Source: Cytophagaceae bacterium (GTDB lineage Bacteria; Bacteroidota; Bacteroidia; Flavobacteriales; Flavobacteriaceae). Taken from it: a stretch of DNA of 64,000 nt. Within the stretch, counting starts at the first letter, position 1, and each line of letters begins with the position of its first letter. A program made the translations under genes and the position numbers. Where the stretch lies: positions 124,001 through 188,000 of the forward strand of contig PALD01000071.1 in NCBI GenBank assembly GCA_002710685.1, given 5' to 3'. Below the pieces are notes generated by a model that had not been told where the DNA came from, ran no database searches, and worked only from the letters and a program-made list of their open reading frames with translations. This document shows, piece after piece, positions 54,096-62,593 of the stretch.

Positions 54096-54992
54096 ATGCA
54101 AACCAACTATCAAGAACTTTTAAAACCCGAAATCCTGCATGAAGTGTCCGGGCTCAGCCTGCTGGCTCGGGTTATTGTTGATGGGTATTTGCAAGGCCTT
54201 AACCGCAGTAAAAGTCTGGGCAGCGGGATGGAGTTCAGTCAGTACCGAGGGTATGAGCCGGGTGATGACTTACGCTTGCTCGACTGGAAAATGTTGGCAC
54301 GTTCCGGGCGCTATTACATCAAGCAATCTGAGGTAGAATCTCAGGTTTCGGTGAAGTTTATCCTGGATGCGAGCAACTCGATGGCACATCGGGAAGGTGA
54401 TTTGAGCAAGATGGATTATGCCCGTATTCTGGTGGCTAGCCTGGCATACCTCGCACATAAACAGGGTGATGAGGTAGGTCTTTTCGCTTTAAGCGAAAGC
54501 AAATTGACCACGATTTATCCCAAAGCCAGTGTACAGCATTTTGACAGGCTGTTACAGGAATTGATCACAATTGAAACGACGGGAAAATGGCCTATGAACT
54601 CCGTGGGTAATGAACGTTTGCACGAGCGTGGCCGCAAGGAACTCATCTTCTTTATCACCGATATGTATGAGCACGGCGACGAACTTTCTGAATTTGCCAA
54701 GGCGCTGAAAACTTCGCGTAATGAAGTTGCAGTATTGCAGGTCATGGGGCAAGATGAAGTGGATTTTGAGTATAAGGGCACGGTGACTTTTGAAGATTTA
54801 GAGACCGGGATCAAGTTGAAGGTTTCTGCAAAAGATGCTAAAAAGCACTATCTGGAAACCCTGCGAGCCAAAATCAAAAAAACGGAAGAACTTTTGCTGA
54901 ATCAAGGGATAAGCCATCAGGTATTCACCATGGGTGAACCGCTGGGAGAAACCTTGAACTTATTTCTCAAAAAACGCATAAACCTGGTCTGA
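54096..54992 (+). CDS. DUF58 domain protein (VWA-like)
   Basis: 298 residues. DUF58 signature SGMEFSQYRGYEPGDDLRLLDWKMLARSGRYYIKQSEVE (split here by residues 47-85), then a von Willebrand A-like fold with a MIDAS-type DASNSMAH (about residue 92). No membrane segment is obvious, so it is cytoplasmic or peripheral. Partner of MoxR; the following BatA gene starts 1 bp after its stop. A dispersed palindrome encodes LFALSES. Confidence 0.93.
   Translation: MQTNYQELLKPEILHEVSGLSLLARVIVDGYLQGLNRSKSLGSGMEFSQYRGYEPGDDLRLLDWKMLARSGRYYIKQSEVESQVSVKFILDASNSMAHREGDLSKMDYARILVASLAYLAHKQGDEVGLFALSESKLTTIYPKASVQHFDRLLQELITIETTGKWPMNSVGNERLHERGRKELIFFITDMYEHGDELSEFAKALKTSRNEVAVLQVMGQDEVDFEYKGTVTFEDLETGIKLKVSAKDAKKHYLETLRAKIKKTEELLLNQGISHQVFTMGEPLGETLNLFLKKRINLV
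54481..54498. repeat. Interspersed palindrome, CGC type
   Basis: TTTTCGCTTTAAGCGAAA, an 18-base exact match to 45852-45869, encoding FALSES in the DUF58 gene. Confidence 0.85.
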
Positions 54993-54993
54993 T

Positions 54994-56229
54994 ATGTTTT
55001 TTGCCAACACGATGTATTTATGGGCTTTACTGGGACTAGCCGTCCCCGTGGCCATACATTTGTGGAGCAAGAACGAGGGCAAGACCATCAAGGTGGGCAG
55101 TATTTCACTGCTCAAAGAATCTGAAACCACACAAAACAATACACTGCATCTCAATGAGTGGATCCTGTTGCTTTTGCGCATGCTTGCCGTGGCGTTACTG
55201 GTTTTTATATTGGCGGGACCTTTCGCTAAAGCGAAAACCAAAAGGCAAGACTTGGTCTATCTCGTTGAACCTGGTTTAATAAAAATTCAATCTTTTAAAG
55301 CTGAGCTTGATAGCCTGGCAGAAAATCAGGAAATAAAGCTGTTGCAAAAAGGTTTTGCAGCGTACAATCCTGAAGATTCCTTAACCGATACCGGAACGGT
55401 AAATTACTGGCAGTTGGTACAAGATTTTAATACGTTACGGGCAGATAGCATTGTGGTGTATGCTCAATCTTTTGCCAAGGGACTAAAGGGAAGGCGCCCC
55501 CGGATTGCCGAGAACGTGAACTGGATCACCATTGATTCTCTTCAGGTTGTCAAAGGTGTCGTTGCGGTGACCAAGTTGCAAGATTCTGTTGAGGTACTCG
55601 AGGTGGTGGGTGATGCGCAACGGTTGACCTTTACCAGGGCCATGCTCTCAGAAACCGCTGCGCAAGCGTTAACTGATAGGCCAAAAATTCAAAAAATGGA
55701 TACGCTACAGGTTTACGCTTTTGCGGAAGACAGCCTGCAAATGGACCTCAGGTTTTTAAAAGCCGGATTTGAATCTTTGTCCACGTATTTAAAAAGGCCA
55801 TTGGTATTCACGGAAGTCGCAGGCAATCCATCACAGGATGCAGATGTCGTGATATGGCTGAGCACTTTGGATAGTCCTGATGTCCCTGGTAAGTTGCTGC
55901 GATATCAACCAGATGCTTTTGCTGATGCTTTGATTGTCAAGAAAGCTGGGGACTTTATATTGACCACGGGCCTAACCCGTGAAAATGTGGTTGAAGAACA
56001 CCTTGCAGAACAATTGCTGCCCATGCTTGATCTATATCCTGATTTAAACAAAGCGGTTGAGGATTATGACCTCAGGACGGTTTCAGCTGCTGTAATGGCA
56101 CCTTTGAAAAAAGGAGGCCAGACCATGGTAAAAAAAGCTCCACCGGTAAGTTTGGTCCACTGGCTATGGCTTGCCCTGATCATAACATTGATGGTTGAAC
56201 GCCTGGTATCCCGTTTAAGAAAACAATGA
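54994..56229 (+). CDS. BatA-type membrane protein
   Basis: 411 residues. N-terminal BatA domain: a first helix (LWALLGLAVPVAIHLWSK), the KTIKVGSISLLKES strand and a second helix (WILLLLRMLAVALLVFILAGPFA). A large periplasmic part of ~300 residues follows, and one C-terminal helix (VHWLWLALIITLMVERLVSRL). The periplasmic portion reads like two glutamine-amidotransferase-like or VWA-like halves, but no motif is certain. It overlaps the DUF4175 gene by 4 bp (ATGA). Part of the Bat-like stress/envelope operon. Confidence 0.9.
   Translation: MFFANTMYLWALLGLAVPVAIHLWSKNEGKTIKVGSISLLKESETTQNNTLHLNEWILLLLRMLAVALLVFILAGPFAKAKTKRQDLVYLVEPGLIKIQSFKAELDSLAENQEIKLLQKGFAAYNPEDSLTDTGTVNYWQLVQDFNTLRADSIVVYAQSFAKGLKGRRPRIAENVNWITIDSLQVVKGVVAVTKLQDSVEVLEVVGDAQRLTFTRAMLSETAAQALTDRPKIQKMDTLQVYAFAEDSLQMDLRFLKAGFESLSTYLKRPLVFTEVAGNPSQDADVVIWLSTLDSPDVPGKLLRYQPDAFADALIVKKAGDFILTTGLTRENVVEEHLAEQLLPMLDLYPDLNKAVEDYDLRTVSAAVMAPLKKGGQTMVKKAPPVSLVHWLWLALIITLMVERLVSRLRKQ
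55221..55236. repeat. Interspersed palindrome, CGC type
   Basis: TTTCGCTAAAGCGAAA, 7-bp perfect arms, encoding FAKAK right after the second helix of the BatA-like protein. Confidence 0.8.
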
Positions 56230-58442
56230 GTACGCCAGCACAACATAGCATATTACAATTTAAGCGGAGCTGGCAGCTATGGCTTTGGTTCCTGGTGTTT
56301 TTGTTGGCATTTATCCCAGCGGTGCTCCTTTTTGTATTGACCGGGCTCACAATGGCAAGTTTGCTATTGTTTTTTGTGATAGGCGTGCTGGGGCTGGTAT
56401 CATATAGGCCTTTTTCACTGGCTATTGCAAGGGTTGTTCAATATATCGATGCTGGTTTGGGCAACTCACAGCACAGTGCAGGATTGCTCTTTAAACCAGA
56501 AGATGAGCTGAGTAGTCTTGCACAGCTTCAGCGGTACAGGACCTCGCAAAAACTTGCTGTAGAACTCAAGGATTTGCAACCCCCGGTAAATTTAAAACGC
56601 TTTGGGTTGGGGCTTTTGGCCGCCGTGGCATTTACAATGCTCTTGGTCGCCTTTTTAAAAAACACAAATTCCCTATCGGGTAATCCACAGGTGCTGCCCG
56701 AGGATACAATGGCCATCCGTGCGCTGGATTCCGCGGAAGCGAAAATAATACCTCCTAAAATCATCCATCAGGAAGTAACGGTACGCTATCCCGCATATAC
56801 AGGGATGGGCACGCGCCATAGCGGTAGTATGGATGTCAAGGCGCTAGAAGGTTCACAGGTCACATGGACCTTGCAGTTTGACCAGCAGGTCGACTCGGTT
56901 TTTATGATGGGTCAGGCGGCAAGGTATGATATGGTGCCCAGCGGCAGGTCATATCAAAGAAGCCGGCAAATGACAGCATCGGGGTTTTATAACTTCACAT
57001 TTCAGGATACGTTGGGCAACCGCTACAGTACAGATTTGCACAGTCTTGAGACCGTTTATGACAATGAACCTTTGGTGGTTGTTTTAAATGTTGACCAGTT
57101 CACATCTTTTGAGCCGCAGGAGGATAAAACCATTCGGTTTGATACGCAAATCACTGATGATTATGGTATAGGCGACGCCTTTATCGTGGCGACGGTAAGC
57201 CGGGGCTCGGGAGAATCTGTGAAGTTCAGGGAAGAAAAAATACCTTTTGATTCCGCTATAGCGAAAGGAGAACAGCAACAATCCCTCGCACAGCGGCTCA
57301 ATCTGGATGACCTTAAAATGGAGCCGGGCGACGAACTCTACTTTTACGTGCACGCGCAAGACCTAAAGACACCAAAACCCAATGTCGCGCGCAGCGAAAC
57401 CTATTTTGCCGTCATCAAGGATACCACGCAATACGAGTTTGTGGAGGCCGGTGGGATGGGGGTTGACCTGCTTCCGGACTATTTTAGAAGTCAGCGCCAG
57501 CTCATCATAGATACCGAAAAACTCATCAGGAACAAGCCAAACCTAAGTACAAAGGAGTTTAACTCGACCAGCAATGAACTGGCTTTTGATCAAAAAAGCC
57601 TGCGGTTGAAATATGGTGAGTTCATGGGTGATGAGGCCCAGGGGGGGCTGGCCGCCCAGCAAGTGGATCCCACAGTGACCAATGAAGAAAGTGATGACCC
57701 CCTTGCAGGATATTCACACAAACACGATGGAAGCAATGAGCACAACCTGGTTGAGGAAGAACAAGGCGACGGGCATGAAGGTGAAGATGAAAACCTCCTG
57801 GAAAAATACGTACACAATCACGAGGACCCAGAAGAATCAACCTTGTTTGCCAAGTCACTAAAGAGCAAGCTGCGCAGGGCATTGAACATTATGTGGGATG
57901 CAGAGCTGCACTTGCGGATGTACGACCCCCAGAAATCACTGCCCTATCAATACCAGGCCCTTGAGTTGATACAGGAAATCAAGAACAGCGCCCGCATCTA
58001 TGTGCACCGCATAGGGTTTGACCCGCCGCCCATTAAAGAAGACAAGCGGTTGAGCGGCGACTTGAAGGATGTGGACAGCTTTACAAAACAGCAGGATATT
58101 AAGGATTCGCAAGCCTTTCAGGCAATGCGCAAAGCGGTTTCAAGATTAGAAAAATTGATTTCGCTTAAAGCGAAAATGACTCCCATGGACCAGCAACTCC
58201 TTAAAGAAGCAGGTACTGAACTTGCGGCACTGGCAATTGAGCATCCCGGGGACTATCTTGAAACGTTGCAACAGCTTAACTGGGCATCGCAAGACCTGCA
58301 CACCTCGCGCGATGATTTAAAAAACCTGCACAACGCACTCCTTAAAGCATTGCCCAGCCCCGCGCCCAACCCCGTAAATAAAACCGTGCGTTACAACAAG
58401 CTTGATGCCTTGCTGGTAAAAAAACTTGATGCTGATGAGTGA
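56226..58442 (+). CDS. DUF4175-like membrane protein
   Basis: 738 residues. Two to three helices near the N-terminus (about 15-65, WQLWLWFLVFLLAFIPAVLLFVLTG) and one at about 125-145 precede a large periplasmic part with an Ig-like region (VTVRYPAYTGMGTRHSG), long helical coiled-coil stretches and a His/Glu/Asp-rich low-complexity segment (about 495-540, e.g. HDGSNEHNLVEEEQGDGHEG) that might bind metal. Matches the DUF4175 proteins found next to MoxR in Bacteroidota. Function unknown. Three dispersed palindromes lie in it. Confidence 0.87.
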   Translation: MSTPAQHSILQFKRSWQLWLWFLVFLLAFIPAVLLFVLTGLTMASLLLFFVIGVLGLVSYRPFSLAIARVVQYIDAGLGNSQHSAGLLFKPEDELSSLAQLQRYRTSQKLAVELKDLQPPVNLKRFGLGLLAAVAFTMLLVAFLKNTNSLSGNPQVLPEDTMAIRALDSAEAKIIPPKIIHQEVTVRYPAYTGMGTRHSGSMDVKALEGSQVTWTLQFDQQVDSVFMMGQAARYDMVPSGRSYQRSRQMTASGFYNFTFQDTLGNRYSTDLHSLETVYDNEPLVVVLNVDQFTSFEPQEDKTIRFDTQITDDYGIGDAFIVATVSRGSGESVKFREEKIPFDSAIAKGEQQQSLAQRLNLDDLKMEPGDELYFYVHAQDLKTPKPNVARSETYFAVIKDTTQYEFVEAGGMGVDLLPDYFRSQRQLIIDTEKLIRNKPNLSTKEFNSTSNELAFDQKSLRLKYGEFMGDEAQGGLAAQQVDPTVTNEESDDPLAGYSHKHDGSNEHNLVEEEQGDGHEGEDENLLEKYVHNHEDPEESTLFAKSLKSKLRRALNIMWDAELHLRMYDPQKSLPYQYQALELIQEIKNSARIYVHRIGFDPPPIKEDKRLSGDLKDVDSFTKQQDIKDSQAFQAMRKAVSRLEKLISLKAKMTPMDQQLLKEAGTELAALAIEHPGDYLETLQQLNWASQDLHTSRDDLKNLHNALLKALPSPAPNPVNKTVRYNKLDALLVKKLDADE
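56729..56744. repeat. Interspersed palindrome, CGC variant
   Basis: TTCCGCGGAAGCGAAA encoding SAEAK in the DUF4175 gene. Confidence 0.6.
57251..57266. repeat. Interspersed palindrome, CGC variant
   Basis: TTCCGCTATAGCGAAA encoding SAIAK in the DUF4175 gene. Confidence 0.65.
58159..58175. repeat. Interspersed palindrome, CGC type
   Basis: TTTCGCTTAAAGCGAAA, 8-bp perfect arms, encoding SLKAK; same 17-mer as 59027-59043. Confidence 0.85.
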
Positions 58443-60180
58443 TTTGGTTTTTATGCACAACACCCTTTTATGGCCGGCAATTGTTGCCGCTTTCCTGTTG
58501 TTTCTGGTTTTTGTTTTTAAGGAATGGGCCCACAGGCATGGCAGCCACTTTGGTATTCGTGTAACCGTGGCAGGCGTGGCCATACTTGCACTATTAACCC
58601 TTGCATTACAACCTGCAATGCCCATGAAGGTCCAGGGCAAGCAGGGTGTATTGTTAACCCCGGGGTTCATCGAGTCACAAGTGGATAGCTTAAAAAAGTT
58701 GAACCCCAAGCTGAAGACCATTGATTATGCACATGATGCTGCCTGGGCAAAAAACCTGGACTCGTTGAATGCCGTGCTAATTCTGGGTAATGGTGTTAAG
58801 GCGTATGACCTGTGGCAATTGCAGGATAAACAGGTAACTTTTATGGGAGGGATTTTACCCTCTGGCATAGATAGGGCCGTTTATGAAAAAGAGGCTTTTG
58901 AGGGTGATGCATGGCAGGTGAAGGCACATTATTTTAAGCCGGTGGCGGGAAATAAAATCTTCCTGCAAGCCCCCGGAAACCTGAGCGTGGACTCCATAAG
59001 GTTTACCTCAGGCCGGGATACGGTTTTTTCGCTTAAAGCGAAATTAAAGGCCCCGGGACATTTTGTATATCAGCTCGTAGAGACAGATTCACTGGATAAA
59101 AAATTAGGGCATGAGCCGTTACCGCTATACGTGAGGCCCCGGCAGGTATTGAATATTCTTGTTTTGAATGCGTTCCCCACGTTTGAAACCAAATATCTCA
59201 AAAATTACCTTGTTGGACTGGGCCATCAGGTCATGGTGCGCAGCAGGTTGACACAGGGGCGCTACAAATATGAGTACTTTAACCGTAAACGGTCAACCTT
59301 CACGGCGTTGACAGCAGCAAACCTTGCCGATGTAGATTTGGTGATTATAGATGGTGAGGGCTATAGGGATTTATCAACCAGTGAGCAAAAGGTACTTGAA
59401 AATGCGGTTCGTGATGATGGTCTGGGCGTTTTTATCCAGCCAGATGAACAGTTGCTATATGGCCGGCAAAACCTGGTCGATTTTAACCTTGTGGGGGCAG
59501 CGGTTAAAAATGTCTCCCTGGAGAGACAAGTTAATCTTGAAACCCATGGATTTGCTTTTGGCCAGGATGCCTTGTTGAACGTGAACCTCAAAGTGGGCGG
59601 CACAACTTATGCGGCAGATAAATTCTTGGGATTTGGTAGGGTAGGGACCACGATTCTCACAAATACCTATCAATTGCAGCTTCAGGGAAATGAAGAGGCA
59701 TATAAGCGTTTGTGGAGCGGGATTTTAAAACCTATGCTCAAGCAACCTTCAGAAGAGGTTTTTTGGGAAGAAACAGAAGCTTTAACCTATGTGAACGAGC
59801 CGTACACGGTTAAATGGAGAACAGGGCTCAAGGATTTTACCGTTGAGGATGATTATGGCAATGTACTCCCCGTGATGGAAAATCCCAATCTGGACGAACT
59901 ATGGTCCGCTAGGTTTTATGCGGCGCAATCAGGTTGGCATGAAATAAGTATAAAGATGGATAGTACCGTGGCCGCCCATTCATACTATGTCCAGGACTCC
60001 CTGGACTGGACCGCCCGTGAAGGTAAGGCCCGGGCCATGATTAATGGCGATTACTTCAGTACGCCCGTAGCCGCCCCTGAAAGCCTTATGGTCTTCAACC
60101 CTATCCACCCGCTCTATTTCTTTACCATCTTTTTACTGGCGATGGGTTATTTGTGGTTACAGCCCAAGTTGCTGGATTGA
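58435..60180 (+). CDS. Membrane protein of the MoxR/Bat operon with amidotransferase-like periplasmic domain
   Basis: 581 residues from ATG 58435, which overlaps the DUF4175 stop region by 8 bp; ATG 58429 is an alternative. Two N-terminal helices (LLWPAIVAAFLLFLVFVF and VTVAGVAILALLTLAL), a long periplasmic part and one C-terminal helix (PLYFFTIFLLAMGYLWL). The central sequence NILVLNAFPTFETKYLKNYLVGLGHQV ... LVIIDGEGYRDLSTSEQKVLENAVRDDGLGVFI resembles the glutamine-amidotransferase-like fold found in such operons, without a visible catalytic Cys. Last gene of the operon; ends 5 bp from the convergent fbp. Confidence 0.82.
   Translation: MSDLVFMHNTLLWPAIVAAFLLFLVFVFKEWAHRHGSHFGIRVTVAGVAILALLTLALQPAMPMKVQGKQGVLLTPGFIESQVDSLKKLNPKLKTIDYAHDAAWAKNLDSLNAVLILGNGVKAYDLWQLQDKQVTFMGGILPSGIDRAVYEKEAFEGDAWQVKAHYFKPVAGNKIFLQAPGNLSVDSIRFTSGRDTVFSLKAKLKAPGHFVYQLVETDSLDKKLGHEPLPLYVRPRQVLNILVLNAFPTFETKYLKNYLVGLGHQVMVRSRLTQGRYKYEYFNRKRSTFTALTAANLADVDLVIIDGEGYRDLSTSEQKVLENAVRDDGLGVFIQPDEQLLYGRQNLVDFNLVGAAVKNVSLERQVNLETHGFAFGQDALLNVNLKVGGTTYAADKFLGFGRVGTTILTNTYQLQLQGNEEAYKRLWSGILKPMLKQPSEEVFWEETEALTYVNEPYTVKWRTGLKDFTVEDDYGNVLPVMENPNLDELWSARFYAAQSGWHEISIKMDSTVAAHSYYVQDSLDWTAREGKARAMINGDYFSTPVAAPESLMVFNPIHPLYFFTIFLLAMGYLWLQPKLLD
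59027..59043. repeat. Interspersed palindrome, CGC type
   Basis: TTTCGCTTAAAGCGAAA, identical to 58159-58175, encoding SLKAK in a different gene and context. Confidence 0.85.
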
Positions 60181-60185
60181 TGGCA

Positions 60186-61217
60186 CTAAAACCTTGAATT
60201 GATATTTGATTGATATTCTTGATAGATAAACTCTTCTGCCTTGTCAACAAGCTCTTGCGAACCACAGATAAATGGTGTGCGCTGGTGCAGTTCCTCAGGC
60301 TCGAGCTCCATGATACGGGAGTATCCATTGGTACATTTTCCTCCTGCCTGTTCCGTCAAGAAGGCCATGGGGTTACATTCATAGAGCAATCTCAATTTGC
60401 CCTTGGGGGCCGTGGTTCCCTGTGGATAGAGAAAGATGCCCCCCAGGAGCATGTTTCTATGAAAATCTGCTACCAGAGAGCCCGTATATCTCGATGCGTA
60501 TGGCCTGCCGTCAGCTTCATCCAGTTCCTGCATCCACTTTATAAAATTCTTGATCCCCGGCCTAAAGTGCACATAATTGCCCTCATTTATGGAGTAGATA
60601 CGGTGGGTTTTAGGGAAGTGCATGTCAGGATGTGACAGGAAGAATGAACCTATCCCCGGGTCAAAGGTAAAGCCATTGACACCATTGCCGGTTGTATAGA
60701 CCAGTATCGTTGAGGTCCCATAACTAATGTAACCGGCAGCCACTTGGTTTACCCCCGGCTGGAGAAAATCTTCTAACTTGGGTGGTGTGCCCACGGGAGT
60801 TACCCGGCGATAAATGCTAAAGATACTGCCCACGGTTATGTTTACATCAATATTTGATGAACCATCCAGCGGGTCAATGAGCACCACATATTTTGCATTG
60901 GCATGAAAATCATCATTAAAAGCGATAAAATCTTCAGACTCTTCTGAGGCTATACCACAGATGACGCCCCGGTTTTTCAGGGTATCAATAAAAACATCAT
61001 TTGCCATGACATCCAGCTTGGCCTGTACTTCGCCCTGCACGTTGCTGCTGCCCATTTTGCCCCTTATTTCGGCAAGGCCAGCCTTGTTGATGGCTTGATT
61101 TACAAATTTTCCCGCAAGTCTTATGGAGCTTAATAAAGCACTAAGTTCTCCTTTTGCATAGGGAAAATCCTTCTGGTTCTCGATGATGAATTCACCTAAT
61201 GTGATTGCTGATTTCAT
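60186..61217 (-). CDS. fbp: Class 1 fructose-1,6-bisphosphatase
   Basis: Hydrolyses fructose 1,6-bisphosphate in gluconeogenesis, consistent with growth on sugars entering by other routes. 343 residues, full length. Conserved metal/phosphate sites: [11 protein letters not shown] (Glu pair), [24 protein letters not shown], the [14 protein letters not shown] substrate loop and [24 protein letters not shown] at 61215-61217. Cytoplasmic; 9 bp after the upstream lipoprotein gene on the same strand. Confidence 0.97.
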   Translation of the reverse strand: MKSAITLGEFIIENQKDFPYAKGELSALLSSIRLAGKFVNQAINKAGLAEIRGKMGSSNVQGEVQAKLDVMANDVFIDTLKNRGVICGIASEESEDFIAFNDDFHANAKYVVLIDPLDGSSNIDVNITVGSIFSIYRRVTPVGTPPKLEDFLQPGVNQVAAGYISYGTSTILVYTTGNGVNGFTFDPGIGSFFLSHPDMHFPKTHRIYSINEGNYVHFRPGIKNFIKWMQELDEADGRPYASRYTGSLVADFHRNMLLGGIFLYPQGTTAPKGKLRLLYECNPMAFLTEQAGGKCTNGYSRIMELEPEELHQRTPFICGSQELVDKAEEFIYQEYQSNINSRF

Positions 61218-61226
61218 GAAGTTTTT

Positions 61227-62582
61227 TTATTCAGTCAAAAGTCCTAAAAATTCATCAGAATTGAACATTTTTTGTGCATCATGTCCCACGCCGGGCACCT
61301 CAACCTTTGCGTGATTATGTTGAGAGGTATAAAACGTCTCAAAATAGGCAAACATGTTCAGCCCTCTATGATACCTGTCTGACCCCAGTAAAGTTGCCGC
61401 GCAATCTGTTGTATTCAGCGTTCCGCTGGTCTCGGTATCATTTGTGCCCAGGAGGTAAATGGTCTTTCGGGCTACTTGCTGGCCAGTTATTTCAACCGCT
61501 GTCATGCCATCAAGATAAGCCGGGGCAAATTCATACCCATACGGCCAGTAGGTGTACCCAGCACAATCCGTGGGGGTATAAAATTGACCAGTACCCTCAT
61601 CATACCGCTGCCCGTCTGGATAATAGAAGTACTGGTTGTTTGCCACCACGTATGAAAAATCAAGTTCAGGATGCGTGTTTTCTACTTTGTTGCTTATGCC
61701 ATAGTGTTGAGCAAACATGGCCCCAGAGCTGTGCCCAGCAATCATGACCTCTTTAAGGGCAGGGAATATATTGGCTTGCGCCAAATGGCCAACAAGTTGA
61801 TCAATTATGGTAAATGAACTGATGGCCGTCCCGGTGTTGGATGAATTTCCGCCCTCGCGCCAGTCTGTTGACCAGTACAGGTCATCGCCCCCAGCGCCGG
61901 CCTCATCCTTAAAAAAAGGAGATATGACCAAGGTGTTCTGCAATGTCCCTGAACCTGCAACAGCATCACTCATATATTTAAAATATGCATCAGCGTTGCG
62001 CTCTTGCCCATGGACCACGATAATGGCCCGGGTAATATCCTCATAAACATATTGAGTATCGTCAATGATGTCATAGGTACTGTAAAAAGAAAAGGTAGCG
62101 CCAGGAGTACCGGCCACCGTCATGGTCTGCAAGCAGGATGCCGTGCCGGCCGTACATGGGGTCTTGTCGCCAGCTGATGCCGCCGTGGTAAAACTTATTG
62201 AAAAAGGTTGCTCAAGGCTTAATCCCCTTACGGTGATGGGGCTGCGGTCAATCTCAAGGGTGTATTGCGTGGACGGGGCCAAGCCAGAATATGTTATCAA
62301 GGCCTTAGAACCGGCATTTGTCAAGGCTAGATCATAGGTGGCCTCATTTCCCGTAAGGGTAATTGCATTTTTAACAGCATCTAAGTTCAATACTCTTGAA
62401 AATGAAACCTCGATATTGCCATTAACCGGGATATTTGTAATCCCGTCAGTCAGCGGTTGCTGGTTGATGGAAAAGCCATAGACTTCTAGTTCATTGATGC
62501 CCTCACCATCATCATCGCAGGACCATGCCAGGAAAATGAATGAAAGAAGTGTGGCTATTTTAAAAAATCTGAATATTTTCAT
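61227..62582 (-). CDS. Exported lipoprotein with Ig-like domain and alpha/beta-hydrolase domain
   Basis: 451 residues from ATG at 62580-62582; an upstream extension to 62654 lacks signal character. Lipobox LAWSC (Cys about residue 22) followed by DDD. Residues about 33-130 form a Big_5-type Ig domain (NIEVSFSRVLNLDAV ... LAPSTQYTLEI). The rest is an alpha/beta hydrolase with the nucleophile Ser in MIAGHSSGAMF and a late VPGVGHDAQ His. It resembles PHB-depolymerase-like esterases. Probably surface anchored; substrate unknown. It follows the LTD protein gene by 11 bp. Confidence 0.8.
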   Translation of the reverse strand: MKIFRFFKIATLLSFIFLAWSCDDDGEGINELEVYGFSINQQPLTDGITNIPVNGNIEVSFSRVLNLDAVKNAITLTGNEATYDLALTNAGSKALITYSGLAPSTQYTLEIDRSPITVRGLSLEQPFSISFTTAASAGDKTPCTAGTASCLQTMTVAGTPGATFSFYSTYDIIDDTQYVYEDITRAIIVVHGQERNADAYFKYMSDAVAGSGTLQNTLVISPFFKDEAGAGGDDLYWSTDWREGGNSSNTGTAISSFTIIDQLVGHLAQANIFPALKEVMIAGHSSGAMFAQHYGISNKVENTHPELDFSYVVANNQYFYYPDGQRYDEGTGQFYTPTDCAGYTYWPYGYEFAPAYLDGMTAVEITGQQVARKTIYLLGTNDTETSGTLNTTDCAATLLGSDRYHRGLNMFAYFETFYTSQHNHAKVEVPGVGHDAQKMFNSDEFLGLLTE

Positions 62583-62593
62583 TGCTTTGGTTT

